A stretch of 64,000 nucleotides of DNA from JAPLJC01 sp963697965 (GCA_963697965.1 OY969108.1:2666001-2730000); one strand, 5' to 3'; positions 34,504-44,707 are shown, numbered from the stretch's first letter. Notes: generated by a model not told the origin, from the letters alone. Made by a program: numbers and translations.

Positions 34504-35924
34504 TGGCCGCCACCTTCACCATCGCGGAAATCCTGGCCGCCACCCGGGGCAACCTGATCCAGCGGGGTTGCTGGGACACCTTTTGCGGGGTGTCCACCGA
34601 CTCCCGCACCACCCAGACGGGCCAGATATTCATTCCCCTGTCCGGGGAGCGCCACGACGGCCACGACTTCATCATTCAGGCCCTGCACCGGGGCGCCCGG
34701 GGCGTCCTGGTGGAAAGAAGGGCTGTAGGGGCGGTCACCGGTGTCAGCGCCAGCTTAAAACCCGCCGCAGGCCGCGCCATAACCGTAATCGCCGTGGACA
34801 CCGCCCTGGCCGCCCTGGGGGACCTGGCCCACACCTGGCGCGGCAGGTTTGCCCTGCCGGTGGTGGCCATCACCGGCAGTTGCGGCAAGACCACCACCAA
34901 GGAGATGGCCGCGGGGGTTCTGTCCCGGACTTATCAGGTGCACAAGAATTCCCTGAACCTGAATAACCTGATCGGCCTGCCGCTCACCCTTTTGGAGTTG
35001 GATGCGGCCCACGAGGCCGCGGTGGTGGAGATGGGCATGAACCGCTTCGGAGAGATCCGCCGTCTCACCCAAATCGCCGCGCCCACCGTGGGAGTGCTCA
35101 CCAACGTTTACGGGGCCCACACCGAGGGGGTGGGGGACGTGGCCGGGGTGGCCCGGGCCAAGGGCGAAATCATCAGCGCTCTGGGGCCGGAAGCTCACCT
35201 GCTCTTTAATGCCGATGATCCCTGGGTTGCCGGGTTGGCCCGGGGTTTCCGGGGCCCCTCCCTGAGCTACGGACTGGGACCCGGGGCTGCCCTTAAGGCC
35301 GAAAGCCGCCGCACTCTGGGAACCGGCGGCCAAAGCGCCCTGCTTCATTATCAAGGGCAAAGCTGGCCCCTGCACCTGCCCGCGGCTGGAGAGCATATGC
35401 TGTACAACGCCCTGGCCGCCACCGCGGTGGGCCTGGTCCTGGGGATGCCGCCGGCAGAAACCGCCGCGGCCCTGGCGGCATTCCGGCCCATCGCCCGGCG
35501 CTCCCAGGTGGTCACCCTCCCCATCGGGGTCCACCTGCTGAACGATTGCTACAACGCCAACCCCGGCTCCATGGCCATGGCCTTGCAGACCTTGATGGAG
35601 CTCAAGGGTCAAGGCCGGGCCGCCGCCGCCCTGGGAGACATGCTCGAGTTAGGCCCGGCGGCGTCCCAGGAACACCGGAACCTCGGCCGCCTGGCCGCCC
35701 GGACCGGGGTGGATTACCTGGTGACTTATGGCGACTTCCGCCTGGAGGTGGCCGCGGGGGCGCTGGCAGAGGGGCTGCCTGCCTCGCATCTGTTTCCCAT
35801 CCGCCGCCAGGACGACGGGGCCCGGGTGCTTAAGGAATTGCTGGAGCCGGGGGACTGGCTCCTGGTAAAAGGGTCCCGCAGCATGCACATGGAAGGGCTC
35901 ATAGACCTTTTGGGGGAGAATTAA
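34503..35924 (+). CDS. murF: UDP-MurNAc-tripeptide:D-Ala-D-Ala ligase
   Basis: 473 residues from ATG 34503 (MAATFTIAEILAATRGNLIQ), chosen because it overlaps the murE stop. The ATP loop is ITGSCGKTTTKEMAAGVL (about residue 123); EMGMNRFGEI and NDCYNANPGSM are MurF-specific. It adds D-Ala-D-Ala to the UDP-tripeptide. A 214-base gap with palindromic repeats separates it from mraY. Confidence 0.93.
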   Translation: MAATFTIAEILAATRGNLIQRGCWDTFCGVSTDSRTTQTGQIFIPLSGERHDGHDFIIQALHRGARGVLVERRAVGAVTGVSASLKPAAGRAITVIAVDTALAALGDLAHTWRGRFALPVVAITGSCGKTTTKEMAAGVLSRTYQVHKNSLNLNNLIGLPLTLLELDAAHEAAVVEMGMNRFGEIRRLTQIAAPTVGVLTNVYGAHTEGVGDVAGVARAKGEIISALGPEAHLLFNADDPWVAGLARGFRGPSLSYGLGPGAALKAESRRTLGTGGQSALLHYQGQSWPLHLPAAGEHMLYNALAATAVGLVLGMPPAETAAALAAFRPIARRSQVVTLPIGVHLLNDCYNANPGSMAMALQTLMELKGQGRAAAALGDMLELGPAASQEHRNLGRLAARTGVDYLVTYGDFRLEVAAGALAEGLPASHLFPIRRQDDGARVLKELLEPGDWLLVKGSRSMHMEGLIDLLGEN

Positions 35925-36138
35925 TTGTCGGGTGAGCGCTGCCCACCATTCTTTTGCCCGGCAAATACTAAGGAGATTCACGAAGGTACACCACTATTTG
36001 AAATGGCTTACAAAAAACTTTCTGGAAAATAGATTAATAATTGGTGGGCAGTGCCTACCCTACATGGTTCTGCTTTTGCTGAAGGCTGACCGCTGACTGC
36101 TGACTGCTATCTGTGTGGGTAACCGAGGGGGATTCTAG
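35925..36138. repeat. Intergenic region with paired GGTGGGCAGTGCC palindromes
   Basis: Near 35930-35952 and again at 36041-36063 are palindromic units (core GTGGGCAGTGCC or its inverse). The second is the near-exact inverse of the unit at 45989-46013 after ftsZ. Two inverted copies around an AT-rich core resemble a MITE-like insertion into the murF-mraY gap. A ribosome site (GAGGGGG) for the TTG start of mraY ends the region. Confidence 0.5.
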
Positions 36139-37221
36139 TTGCTCTACTATCTCTTATATCCTCTGAAAACGGTGTTTGGCGGCTTCAATGTCTTCCGCTA
36201 CATCACCTTCCGGACCATCTTCGCCATTCTCACCGCCCTGGTCATCTCCATGGCGGTGGGCTCCCGGTTCATTAACAAGCTAAAGGCGCTGCAGATCGGA
36301 CAATATGTCCGGGAAGACGGCCCCCAATCCCACTTTTACAAAAACGGCACCCCCACCATGGGCGGCCTGATGATCATCTTCGCCACCCTGGTTGCCACCC
36401 TCCTCTGGTCGGAACTCAACAATCCCTTCATCTGGATAATGATAGTGGTAACCCTCGGGTTCGGCTTCGTCGGCTTCTATGACGACTATCTCAAGGTCAT
36501 CAAGAAGCACAATCGGGGCCTGACGGGCCGCACCAAATTGATGGCCCAGACCCTGGTGGCCCTGGTACCGGCGATCTGGCTCTACGCCTTCATCCCGTCC
36601 TTCGACACCACCCTGACCATTCCCTTTTTTAAACAGCTGCAACCGGACCTGGGCTGGTTCTTCATTCCTTTTGCCGTGTTCATCATCGTGGGCAGCGCCA
36701 ACGCGGTGAACCTCACCGACGGCCTGGACGGCCTGGCTATCGGCCCGGTGACCATTGCCGCCGGCTTTTACATGATCTTTTGTTATTTGGCGGGTAACCT
36801 CAAGATCGCCGGTTATCTGCAAATTCCTCACGTCCGGGGGGTGGGGGAGCTCTCCATCTTCCTGGGGGCCCTGGTGGGCTCCGGGATCGGTTTCCTGTGG
36901 TTCAACGCCTACCCGGCCCAGGTCTTCATGGGAGATGTGGGGGCCTTGGCCCTGGGGGGGGCCTTGGGCACTGTGGCCCTGGCCACCAAACAGGAAATCC
37001 TTCTGGCCATCGTGGGCGGGCTCTTCGTGGTGGAAGCCCTGTCGGTTATCCTGCAGGTGGGCTTCTTCAAGGTTTCCAACGGCAAACGCATCTTTCGCAT
37101 GGCGCCCCTGCACCATCACTTCGAACTCAAGGGCTGGCCCGAACCCAAGGTCATCGTGCGCTTTTGGATCATCGCCATTATCCTGGGGCTGGTGTCTCTG
37201 AGCGCCTTAAAAATAAGGTGA
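36139..37221 (+). CDS. mraY: Phospho-N-acetylmuramoyl-pentapeptide transferase
   Basis: 360 residues from a TTG start (MLYYLLYPLKTVFGGFNVFR) with a GAGGGGG site 9 bases before. Ten membrane segments expected. MraY motifs: DGPQSHFYKNGTPTMGG (about residue 56), GFYDDYLKVIKKHNRGL with the catalytic Asp pair, VNLTDGLDGLAIG (about 192) and APLHHHFELKGWPEPKV (about 323). It makes lipid I at the inner membrane. Confidence 0.95.
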   Translation: MLYYLLYPLKTVFGGFNVFRYITFRTIFAILTALVISMAVGSRFINKLKALQIGQYVREDGPQSHFYKNGTPTMGGLMIIFATLVATLLWSELNNPFIWIMIVVTLGFGFVGFYDDYLKVIKKHNRGLTGRTKLMAQTLVALVPAIWLYAFIPSFDTTLTIPFFKQLQPDLGWFFIPFAVFIIVGSANAVNLTDGLDGLAIGPVTIAAGFYMIFCYLAGNLKIAGYLQIPHVRGVGELSIFLGALVGSGIGFLWFNAYPAQVFMGDVGALALGGALGTVALATKQEILLAIVGGLFVVEALSVILQVGFFKVSNGKRIFRMAPLHHHFELKGWPEPKVIVRFWIIAIILGLVSLSALKIR

Positions 37222-37258
37222 CGCAGGTTTTTCCATACTCATTTGCGGAACTGGCGCC

Positions 37259-38626
37259 ATGGAACTTCATCAAAAAAAAGTCCTGGTAGTCGGCCTGGCC
37301 CGTACCGGGGTGGCCCTGTGCCGCTTTCTGACGGCCCAGGGCGCCCGGGTGACGGTGACTGACCAGGCGCCGCCGCAGGCACTTAAAGAAGCCCGCCGGG
37401 AGATCGCCGGCTTGGGAGTAACCGAAGCCTTAGGGACGGGACTCAAAAAAAAGACTCCCTGGCGGGGCTCTGACCTGATCATCCTGAGCCCCGGGGTGCC
37501 GCCGGAACTGGATTGGCTCAAGGAGGCCCGGCAGGTCGGCGTCCCCGTCTGGGGGGAGTTGGAATTGGCCGGCCACTTCCTCGAAAAACCCTTGATCGCG
37601 GTGAGCGGCACCAACGGCAAGACCACCACCATCACCCTGGTGGGGGAGTTCCTCCAGGCCTCCGGCCGGAATCCCCTGGTGGGTGGAAACATCGGCACCC
37701 CGGCTATCTCCTTGTTGTCGCGGCAACGGCAGGCAAACTGCCTGGTGCTGGAGGTGAGCAGCTTCCAGTTGGACACCGCCCCCAGCTTCCATCCCCAGGC
37801 CGCCGCCCTCCTCAACATCACCCCGGACCATCTGGATCGCTACCCTTCGCTGGCCGCCTACGCCGCCTCCAAGGCCAACCTCTTTCGCAACCAGGGCGGG
37901 AGTGATCTTAAAGTCCTCAACGCCGATGACCCGGCGCTGGCGGCCCTGGATACCGGGCCGGGCCGGGTCTACCACTTTTCCAGCAGCCGCCCCCTGACCC
38001 GGGGCGCCTGGCTGGCCAACGGCTCGCTCCATGTCAGGCTGACGGGCGCCGCTGCAGAGAGGTTCCCCCTGGCCGGGATTCGCCTTTCCGGGCGCCACAA
38101 CCTGGAAAACGTCATGGCGTCCCTGTTGCTCTCCCTGGATGCCGGCGCCAGTCCCGAGGCCTGCCGCCGGGTGCTGGCCGACTTCCGCGGCCTGCCCCAT
38201 CGACTGGAATTCGTTGCGGAATTCGAGCGGGTGGAGTTTTATGACGACTCCAAGGGGACCAACGTCGGGGCGGTGGCCGTTTCCCTGGGCCACTTCTCCA
38301 AACCGGTGATCCTCATTGCCGGGGGCCGGGACAAGGACAGCGATTTTAGCCTCCTCTCCCCCGCGATCCAGGAGCGGGTCAAGGCCTTGGTCCTGCTGGG
38401 CGAGACCCGGGAGCGCCTGGCGCAAACCTGGAAGGACCTGGCGCCCATCTGTCTGGTAAATTCCATGGCCGAGGCGGTGCGGCGGGCCTATAATCTGGCG
38501 CGTCCCGGAGAGGTGGTGCTCCTGTCCCCGGCCTGCGCCAGCTTCGACATGTTTAAGGACTATGCCCACCGGGGTGAAACCTTTCAAAAATTGGTGCAGG
38601 AGATGAGACATGCAAAGGGAAGCTAA
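37259..38626 (+). CDS. murD: UDP-MurNAc-L-Ala:D-Glu ligase
   Basis: The protein has 455 residues and starts MELHQKKVLVVGLARTGVAL. The ATP loop is SGTNGKTTTITLVGEF (about residue 117), with NITPDHLDRY and YDDSKGTNVGA as further Mur ligase pieces; LLSPACASFDMFKDYAHRG near the end is MurD-specific. It overlaps ftsW by 17 bases, so the two are co-translated. Confidence 0.94.
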   Translation: MELHQKKVLVVGLARTGVALCRFLTAQGARVTVTDQAPPQALKEARREIAGLGVTEALGTGLKKKTPWRGSDLIILSPGVPPELDWLKEARQVGVPVWGELELAGHFLEKPLIAVSGTNGKTTTITLVGEFLQASGRNPLVGGNIGTPAISLLSRQRQANCLVLEVSSFQLDTAPSFHPQAAALLNITPDHLDRYPSLAAYAASKANLFRNQGGSDLKVLNADDPALAALDTGPGRVYHFSSSRPLTRGAWLANGSLHVRLTGAAAERFPLAGIRLSGRHNLENVMASLLLSLDAGASPEACRRVLADFRGLPHRLEFVAEFERVEFYDDSKGTNVGAVAVSLGHFSKPVILIAGGRDKDSDFSLLSPAIQERVKALVLLGETRERLAQTWKDLAPICLVNSMAEAVRRAYNLARPGEVVLLSPACASFDMFKDYAHRGETFQKLVQEMRHAKGS

Positions 38627-39791
38627 GGCCCTGGCGGCCCCGGGCGTCCACGAGGACCTGATCCTGCTGGGCACCGTCCTCTCCTTGATGTGCCTGGGAC
38701 TGGGCATGGTATTCATCTCCAGCAACGTCATGGCCCTGACCAATTACGGCGATCCCTTCTACTTCGTCAAGCGCCAGGGGTTTTATGGATTACTGGGAGT
38801 AGGGGCGCTCCTTTGGGGGCGGAAAATCAGATATCAGAATTATCAGCGCCTGGTTTATCCCTTCCTGGTCCTCAGCCTGATCTCCCTGGTCCTGGTGTTT
38901 ATCCCGGGCCTAGGCGGCAAGGTGCGGGGTGCGGCCCGCTGGATCCACCTGGGGCCCCTCACCCTGCAGCCCTCGGAGTTCGCCTCCCTGGCGGTAATCC
39001 TGTACCTGTCTTATTCCCTGGCCAACAAGCAGGAAAAGATGAAACTTTTCACCATCGGCTTCCTGCCCCACATACTGATCTCCGGGGTCTTCATCGGTCT
39101 CATTGGCATCGAAACCGACTTTGGCACCGCTCTTACCCTGGCGGCCATCGTCTTCGCCATGCTTTTCGTGGGCGGCACCCGCCTCACCCACCTCCTGGTG
39201 GCCCTGGGCGGAGTCAGCACCCTGGCGGTCCTGGCGGTACTGAAGGATCCGAAAAAATTCAATCGCTTTCTCTCCTTCCTGCACCCCTGGAAATACGGGG
39301 CCGATGTGGGCTACCAGTTGAAGCAATCCCTGCTGGCCATCGGCTCTGGAAATCTGGTCGGCCTGGGGCCGGGACAGAGCCGGGCCAAGCTCTTCTACCT
39401 GCCGGACGCCCATACCGACTTCATCCTCTCCATCTTCAGCGAGGAGATGGGCTTCGTGGGATTTTTCCTGGTCCTGGCCCTGTTCGCCCTTCTGGTGGTC
39501 CGGGGACTCCGCCTGAGCCTCAAGGCCCCGGACACCTTCGGCTCCTACCTGGCCCTGGGGCTGACCCTGGTCATCGGCCTGCCCGCGGCCATCAACATGG
39601 GAGTGGTGAGCGGCATCCTGCCCACCAAGGGGCTGTCCCTCCCCTTTCTCAGTTATGGGGGCTCTTCCCTGATTGCCAGTATGCTGGCGGTGGGCATTCT
39701 CCTGAACATCAGCAGTCAGATTAAGGGTCCCGCGGGGCCGCGGCCCGTAAAGGTTGCGGCGCCGGGCCAGAGCGAAACGGCCCAGCTTTAG
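38610..39791 (+). CDS. ftsW: Septal peptidoglycan glycosyltransferase FtsW
   Basis: 393 residues, SEDS family, about ten membrane segments. Diagnostic pieces: GAARWIHLGPLTLQPSEFA (about residue 110), GYQLKQSLLAIGSGNLVGLG with the catalytic-region loop, FILSIFSEEMGFVG and GLSLPFLSYGGSSLIASM near the end. It polymerises lipid II with FtsI at the septum. Confidence 0.94.
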   Translation: MQREAKALAAPGVHEDLILLGTVLSLMCLGLGMVFISSNVMALTNYGDPFYFVKRQGFYGLLGVGALLWGRKIRYQNYQRLVYPFLVLSLISLVLVFIPGLGGKVRGAARWIHLGPLTLQPSEFASLAVILYLSYSLANKQEKMKLFTIGFLPHILISGVFIGLIGIETDFGTALTLAAIVFAMLFVGGTRLTHLLVALGGVSTLAVLAVLKDPKKFNRFLSFLHPWKYGADVGYQLKQSLLAIGSGNLVGLGPGQSRAKLFYLPDAHTDFILSIFSEEMGFVGFFLVLALFALLVVRGLRLSLKAPDTFGSYLALGLTLVIGLPAAINMGVVSGILPTKGLSLPFLSYGGSSLIASMLAVGILLNISSQIKGPAGPRPVKVAAPGQSETAQL

Positions 39792-39977
39792 CCGGGCAGG
39801 CCCGATACCTGACAGGCTGCTCCCCCAGAATTTCAGTAGCTGTGAGCGTCCGGGGATCAAGAAACGGCTGGACCGGACCAGCTCAGGTCGAGGCGGGATT
39901 TTCATCCGCCCTGGCGCTGGCGATTGGGCCGCAGCCTGCCAAAACCCTGGCAATCAGGATAGGGGTAGGAAAGATCG

Positions 39978-41066
39978 ATGGACCTCAGGGTAGTCATTGC
40001 CGCGGGGGGCACCGGCGGCCACCTCTTTCCGGGGATCGCGGTGGCCCGGGAGTTTGAGACGCACCCGGGGCTTGCGGTCAGTTTCTTCACCAGCCCCCGC
40101 CCCGTGACCACCCGAATTCTTGAGGGCGCCGGCTTCCCCTGGGAGGCGGTGGCCAGCCGGGCTTTGCAGGGCCAGGGGCTCTTTTCCCGGCTGCGCACCT
40201 GGGGGCGCCTGCCGGGGAGCGTTCGGGAGGCCCGGGCCCGTCTTCAGGCCCTCCGCCCCCACCTGGTGCTGGGCATGGGCGGCTATACCTCCGGCCCCGT
40301 GGGCCTGGCAGCTTGGTCTCTGAAGATCCCCCTGGCCCTGCACGAGCAGAACGCCCTTCCCGGCTTCACCAACCGCTGGCTGGCCCATCTGGCGCAGCGG
40401 GTCTTCGTCTCCTTTCCCGCCTCCCTGGGCCAGTTCCCCCGCAACCTGGCGGTCTGGACCGGCAACCCGGCCCGGGAGGAATTTTTCCGGGTTATGCCGC
40501 CGCGGCCGGAGACGCCATTCACGGTGCTGATCACCGGCGGCAGCCAGGGGGCCCACCACCTTAACCTGGAAGTGTTGGCCGCGCTTCCGGAGCTGGCCGA
40601 CCTGAAGGAGCGGCTCCGGTTCCTCCATCTAACCGGGGAGGCGGACCGGGCCGAGGTGGCCGCGGGCTATGCGGCCGTCGGGTTTGCGGCCCAGGTGGAG
40701 GAATTTTCAATTGATATGGCCTACTTGATGAACCAGGCCCACCTCATCGTCTGCCGGGCCGGAGCCTCCACCCTGGCGGAGGTCACCGCGCTGGGCCGGG
40801 CCTCCCTGCTGGTCCCCTACCCCTTCGCGGCCAACAACCACCAGGAGGTCAACGCCCGCTTCCTGGGACAGGCCGGGGCCGCGGAGATCATCCTAAATAA
40901 AGATTTTACCGGGGAGGTTTTCGCTGGTAAGATAAGGCATTTTATATCTGCGCCCGATATCCTGGCCGGCATGGAGGAGGCCGCCCGCCGCCTGGCCCGG
41001 CCGGACGCCGCCAAAGAGATCGTCCGGGGCTGCCTGGAGTTGCTGGAAGGTAAAATTAAATTATGA
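39978..41066 (+). CDS. murG: UDP-GlcNAc:lipid I N-acetylglucosaminyltransferase
   Basis: The protein has 362 residues and starts MDLRVVIAAGGTGGHLFPGI, the first glycine-rich G loop. MGGYTSGPVGLAAWSL, LHEQNALPGFTNRWL and the C-terminal donor site CRAGASTLAEVTALGRASLL complete the GT28 pattern. It makes lipid II on the inner leaflet. It follows ftsW after 186 bases and its TGA overlaps the murC ATG. Confidence 0.94.
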   Translation: MDLRVVIAAGGTGGHLFPGIAVAREFETHPGLAVSFFTSPRPVTTRILEGAGFPWEAVASRALQGQGLFSRLRTWGRLPGSVREARARLQALRPHLVLGMGGYTSGPVGLAAWSLKIPLALHEQNALPGFTNRWLAHLAQRVFVSFPASLGQFPRNLAVWTGNPAREEFFRVMPPRPETPFTVLITGGSQGAHHLNLEVLAALPELADLKERLRFLHLTGEADRAEVAAGYAAVGFAAQVEEFSIDMAYLMNQAHLIVCRAGASTLAEVTALGRASLLVPYPFAANNHQEVNARFLGQAGAAEIILNKDFTGEVFAGKIRHFISAPDILAGMEEAARRLARPDAAKEIVRGCLELLEGKIKL

Positions 41067-42496
41067 TGGGCATCTGCCAACCCGATTCCTTAAATATGAC
41101 CAATCTGAGCCACTATCACTTCATCGGCGTTGGCGGCATCGGCATGAGCGGGCTGGCGGAACTCCTGGTGCGCCGCGGCCACCGGGTGAGCGGCTCCGAC
41201 CTGGCGGCTGGGCCCCTGACCCGCCGCCTGGAGACCCTGGGCCTCAGTTTCCATGAGGGCCACCGTCCTGAGCAGCTTCCGGCCGGGGCCATTGTGGTGC
41301 ACTCCACCGCCGTGAAGGAAGACAATCCGGAGCTGGCCGCAGCCCGGGCCCTGGGTCTCACCGTGTTGCGCCGGGGCCAATTGCTGGCCCGGCTCATGGA
41401 GGGACATCTCCAGGTGGCCGTCACCGGGGCCCACGGCAAAACCTCCACCACCGCCATGGTGGCCGCCATACTCAGGAGCGGCGGCCTCGATCCCACCGTG
41501 GTGGTGGGGGCCTTGTGTGACCTCCTGGGCTCCAACGCCGTCCTGGGCCGGGGGGGCTACTTTGTAGCGGAGGCCGACGAAAGCGACGGCTCCTTCGCCT
41601 ATCTCTCCCCCCAGGTCACGGTGGTCACCAATCTGGACCGCGAACACCTGGACCACTATCGCGACCTGGCCCATATCCAGGAGACCTTCGCCGCTTATTT
41701 CCAAAAACTGCCTCCCGGGGCCAAGCTGGTGGCCTGTGCCGATGACCCCCACCTTGCTCCCCTGCTGCCCCGGTTTACCGGCGAGCTCACCACCTACGGC
41801 CTGTCGCCCGGGGCCGATTTCCGGGCTACCGAACCCGAGCCCAAAGGTCTGGGCTGCCGTTTCCGCCTGTGGCATCGGGGCCGGGAGCTGGGTAGGGTTA
41901 CGGTGCCCCTGGCGGGTGGCCACTACGTCCTCAACGCCATGGCCGCTTGTGCCGTGGGCCATAACCTGGGACTCAAATTCCCCGTATGGCGTCAGGGACT
42001 TAAGGGGCTGGGGCAGATCCAGCGCCGCTGCCAGGTGAAGGGCACAGCCCGGGGGGTGCTGGTGCTCGATGATTATGGGCATCACCCCACCGAGATCGCC
42101 GCCACTCTGACGGGCCTGACTCAAGCCTTCCCGCGGCGCCGTCTGGTGGTGGCCTTCCAGCCCCACCGTTACAGCCGCACCGCGGCCCTGATGGAGGAAT
42201 TCACCCCGATCTTTGCCCGGGCCGGGATAGTATTCATCACCGAAATTTATGGTGCAGGCGAATCCCCCCGGGAAGGCGTCTCGGGCCGGGCCGTTTATGA
42301 AGGGGTCCGCGGCAGCGGCCATCCCGCGGTGCACTTCGTGGCGGAAAAAAACGCGGTCGCCGCGGCCATACTTAAGCACGTGCAGAAAGGCGACCTGGTC
42401 CTCACCCTGGGGGCCGGGGATATTTGGACCGCCGGGGAAGACCTGCTGGCCCGACTCAACGGCAAGGCCGCTGGTTCGGGGGAGGCTCGCCCCTAA
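41063..42496 (+). CDS. murC: UDP-MurNAc:L-alanine ligase
   Basis: 477 residues from ATG 41063, which overlaps the murG stop (ATGA); an in-frame ATG at 41096 (MTNLSHYHFIGVGGIGMSGL) is the conserved family start and is an alternative. ATP loop VTGAHGKTSTTAMVAA (about 120), EADESDGSF (about 170), DDYGHHPTEIAATL (about 337) and FQPHRYSRT are MurC-specific. murB, often fused or next in line, is absent here. Confidence 0.94.
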   Translation: MMGICQPDSLNMTNLSHYHFIGVGGIGMSGLAELLVRRGHRVSGSDLAAGPLTRRLETLGLSFHEGHRPEQLPAGAIVVHSTAVKEDNPELAAARALGLTVLRRGQLLARLMEGHLQVAVTGAHGKTSTTAMVAAILRSGGLDPTVVVGALCDLLGSNAVLGRGGYFVAEADESDGSFAYLSPQVTVVTNLDREHLDHYRDLAHIQETFAAYFQKLPPGAKLVACADDPHLAPLLPRFTGELTTYGLSPGADFRATEPEPKGLGCRFRLWHRGRELGRVTVPLAGGHYVLNAMAACAVGHNLGLKFPVWRQGLKGLGQIQRRCQVKGTARGVLVLDDYGHHPTEIAATLTGLTQAFPRRRLVVAFQPHRYSRTAALMEEFTPIFARAGIVFITEIYGAGESPREGVSGRAVYEGVRGSGHPAVHFVAEKNAVAAAILKHVQKGDLVLTLGAGDIWTAGEDLLARLNGKAAGSGEARP

Positions 42497-42507
42497 GGAA
42501 AACCGCC

Positions 42508-43404
42508 ATGGCTCGAAATACGCGGAATTCCCGCCTGCGGCCCCAGCAGCCGCTGAAGAAGCCCAGCCTGATCCCTCGGAAAAGGCCGCGCAACAGCTAC
42601 CGCCGGACTCAGGACGGCGAGTCCCCCAGGTCCTGGCTGCGGCTGGCCATTCTCACCGGAGGACTCACGATCCTGGCCGGGGTTTGCCTGGGACTGGTGC
42701 TCCTCTACCATCAACTCTTGATTTGTTCCTATTTTTGCATTAAAGATATCAAGAACATCCAAATCGAAGGTAATCGGCGCCTCACCCCCGAGGTCATCCT
42801 GCATCTGGCCAAATTGGGCCCCGATACCAACCTCGTGGCCATGCGGCCGGGGCAGGCGGAACTGGCCCTGGAGGCCCACCCCTGGATCGCCCGGGCCGAA
42901 GTGACCCGGGAATGGCCCGACCGGCTCCGGGTGCGCATCCAGGAGCGGGAGCCGGTAGCCCTGGTGCAAATGGGTGAAGAACTCTTTTACCTCGATCGCC
43001 AGGGAAGTCTCTTTCACCCGTTAACGTCCGGAGATCCACATAACTTTCCGGTAATTACCGGGCTGAAACCGGAGAATCTGCAGCACCCGGAAGGGGTGCT
43101 GCCGCCCCTGCTGGCCCAGATTTTTCAGTTGCTGGATGTGCTCAAGAAAGCCCCGGCGCCGGTCAACCTGGAAAACGTTTCCGAGGTTCACCTGGACCTG
43201 GATCGGGGGTTCACCCTTTATGTTAACGGCCTGGGGGCGGCCCTGGACCTCGGCTTTAACGACTATTCGGGAAAGCTGCGCAAATTCGCCCAGGTTTTGC
43301 CGGTGATGGCCCAAAAGGGCTACCTGGCCCGGACCGGGCGCATCAACCTCGACGATCCCCAGCGGGTCCTCATCGACCTGAAGGATACGGACGAGGGTCG
43401 ATAG
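42508..43404 (+). CDS. ftsQ: Cell division protein FtsQ
   Basis: 298 residues from ATG 42508 (MARNTRNSRLRPQQPLKKPS). A long basic cytoplasmic tail, one membrane helix (about 48-70), then a POTRA domain (IKNIQIEGNRRLTPEVILHL) and the FtsQ/DivIB beta domain (ITGLKPENLQHPEG onward). It links FtsL/FtsB to early divisome proteins. It lies 11 bases after murC and 10 before ftsA. Confidence 0.9.
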   Translation: MARNTRNSRLRPQQPLKKPSLIPRKRPRNSYRRTQDGESPRSWLRLAILTGGLTILAGVCLGLVLLYHQLLICSYFCIKDIKNIQIEGNRRLTPEVILHLAKLGPDTNLVAMRPGQAELALEAHPWIARAEVTREWPDRLRVRIQEREPVALVQMGEELFYLDRQGSLFHPLTSGDPHNFPVITGLKPENLQHPEGVLPPLLAQIFQLLDVLKKAPAPVNLENVSEVHLDLDRGFTLYVNGLGAALDLGFNDYSGKLRKFAQVLPVMAQKGYLARTGRINLDDPQRVLIDLKDTDEGR

Positions 43405-43414
43405 GATAACTCAC

Positions 43415-44665
43415 GTGCCCCAAGAGCTCATCGTTGGTCTGGACATCGGCACCACCAAGATCTGCGCCGTGGTGGGAGAAGTGCGGGAAAATCAGGTGGA
43501 GATCGTGGGCCTGGGATGCGCCCCCACCACAGGCGGCCTGCGCAAAGGGGTGGTGGTCAACATCGAGAATACCGTGCGGGCCATTCGCAAGGCCGTGGAA
43601 GAGGCGCAAGTCATGGCCGACTGCGAAATCCGCTCCGTTTATGCCAGCGTCGGCGGCGGCCAGACCAAGGTGATCAACAGTCAGGGGATCATCGCCATCA
43701 AGGATCGGGAAGTGACCCCGGCAGACATGGACCGGGTCATAGACACGGCCCGCACCGTGGCCATTCCCTCCGACCGCGAGGTGATCCACACCCTGGTGCA
43801 GGATTTTTTGATTGACGGCCAGGACGGCATCAAGGACCCGGTGGGCATCCACGGAGTGCGTCTCGAATGCAAGGTCCACATCGTCACCGGTGCGGTCACC
43901 TCTCTGAATAACATCATCAAATGCTGTAATCGGGCCAACCTGGAGGTGACCGGCCTCGCCCTGAAAAGCCTGGCGGCGGGAGAGGCGGTGCTCACCGAGG
44001 AAGAAAAAGAGCTGGGAGTGGCCCTCATCGATTTCGGCGGCGGCACCACCGATCTGTCCATCTTCGCCGAGAATGCCTTGCGGGCTAACTTCGTCCTGCC
44101 GGTGGGGGGCAACAACCTCACCAACGACATCGCCGTGGGCCTTCCCACCTCCCTGCACATTGCCGAGGAGCTAAAAAAGGAATTCGGCTCCTGTCTCAAT
44201 GTCCTGAGCGACCCCGCGGAAATGATGGAAGTTCCGGGGCTGACGGGCCGGGATACCCAGCAGATGCCCCGGGGCCGGATGGCGGAGATCATCCATTTGC
44301 GGGTGGCGGAGATCATCAACCTGCTGGGCAAAGAACTCCAGCGGGCCCGCTTTAACCATCCGCTGCACTCCGGCGCGGTGCTCACCGGCGGCAGTTCCTT
44401 GGTGGACGGACTCCCGGAGTTGGCCGGCGAGGTCTTCCAGATGCACACTCGCATCGGTTACCCCATGGGGGTGGGCGGCCTCGTCGACGTCATCCATGAC
44501 CCATCTTTTGCCACCGCCGTGGGCCTGGTGCTCCATGGTTTTAGGACCCAACGCAAGGCCCAACGCCAGGCCGGCCGCTGGGCCCCCCAGGCGCGCTGGG
44601 CGGGAAGCCGCTCCTCCCGCGGTTTCTGGGGCAGGGTCAAAAAATGGTTCCGGGAGGTGGTATAA
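43415..44665 (+). CDS. ftsA: Cell division protein FtsA
   Basis: 416 residues from GTG 43415. Actin-like fold with GLDIGTTKICAVVGEV, the 1C domain SHS2-like segment, LIDFGGGTTDLSIF (about residue 205) and LTGGSSLVDGLPELAGEVF (about 325). The C-terminus ends in an amphipathic helix (FWGRVKKWFREVV) for membrane attachment. It tethers FtsZ, whose gene follows after 42 bases. Confidence 0.95.
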   Translation: MPQELIVGLDIGTTKICAVVGEVRENQVEIVGLGCAPTTGGLRKGVVVNIENTVRAIRKAVEEAQVMADCEIRSVYASVGGGQTKVINSQGIIAIKDREVTPADMDRVIDTARTVAIPSDREVIHTLVQDFLIDGQDGIKDPVGIHGVRLECKVHIVTGAVTSLNNIIKCCNRANLEVTGLALKSLAAGEAVLTEEEKELGVALIDFGGGTTDLSIFAENALRANFVLPVGGNNLTNDIAVGLPTSLHIAEELKKEFGSCLNVLSDPAEMMEVPGLTGRDTQQMPRGRMAEIIHLRVAEIINLLGKELQRARFNHPLHSGAVLTGGSSLVDGLPELAGEVFQMHTRIGYPMGVGGLVDVIHDPSFATAVGLVLHGFRTQRKAQRQAGRWAPQARWAGSRSSRGFWGRVKKWFREVV

Positions 44666-44707
44666 ATCTCCCAAAGGTGGTATGATAGCTTTGAGGGGGT
44701 CGACAGG

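Noticed and set aside
37430..38743. A 437-codon minus-strand frame across murD
   Set aside because: Antisense shadow of a certain gene; similar shadows lie opposite murC, ftsZ and ftsA.
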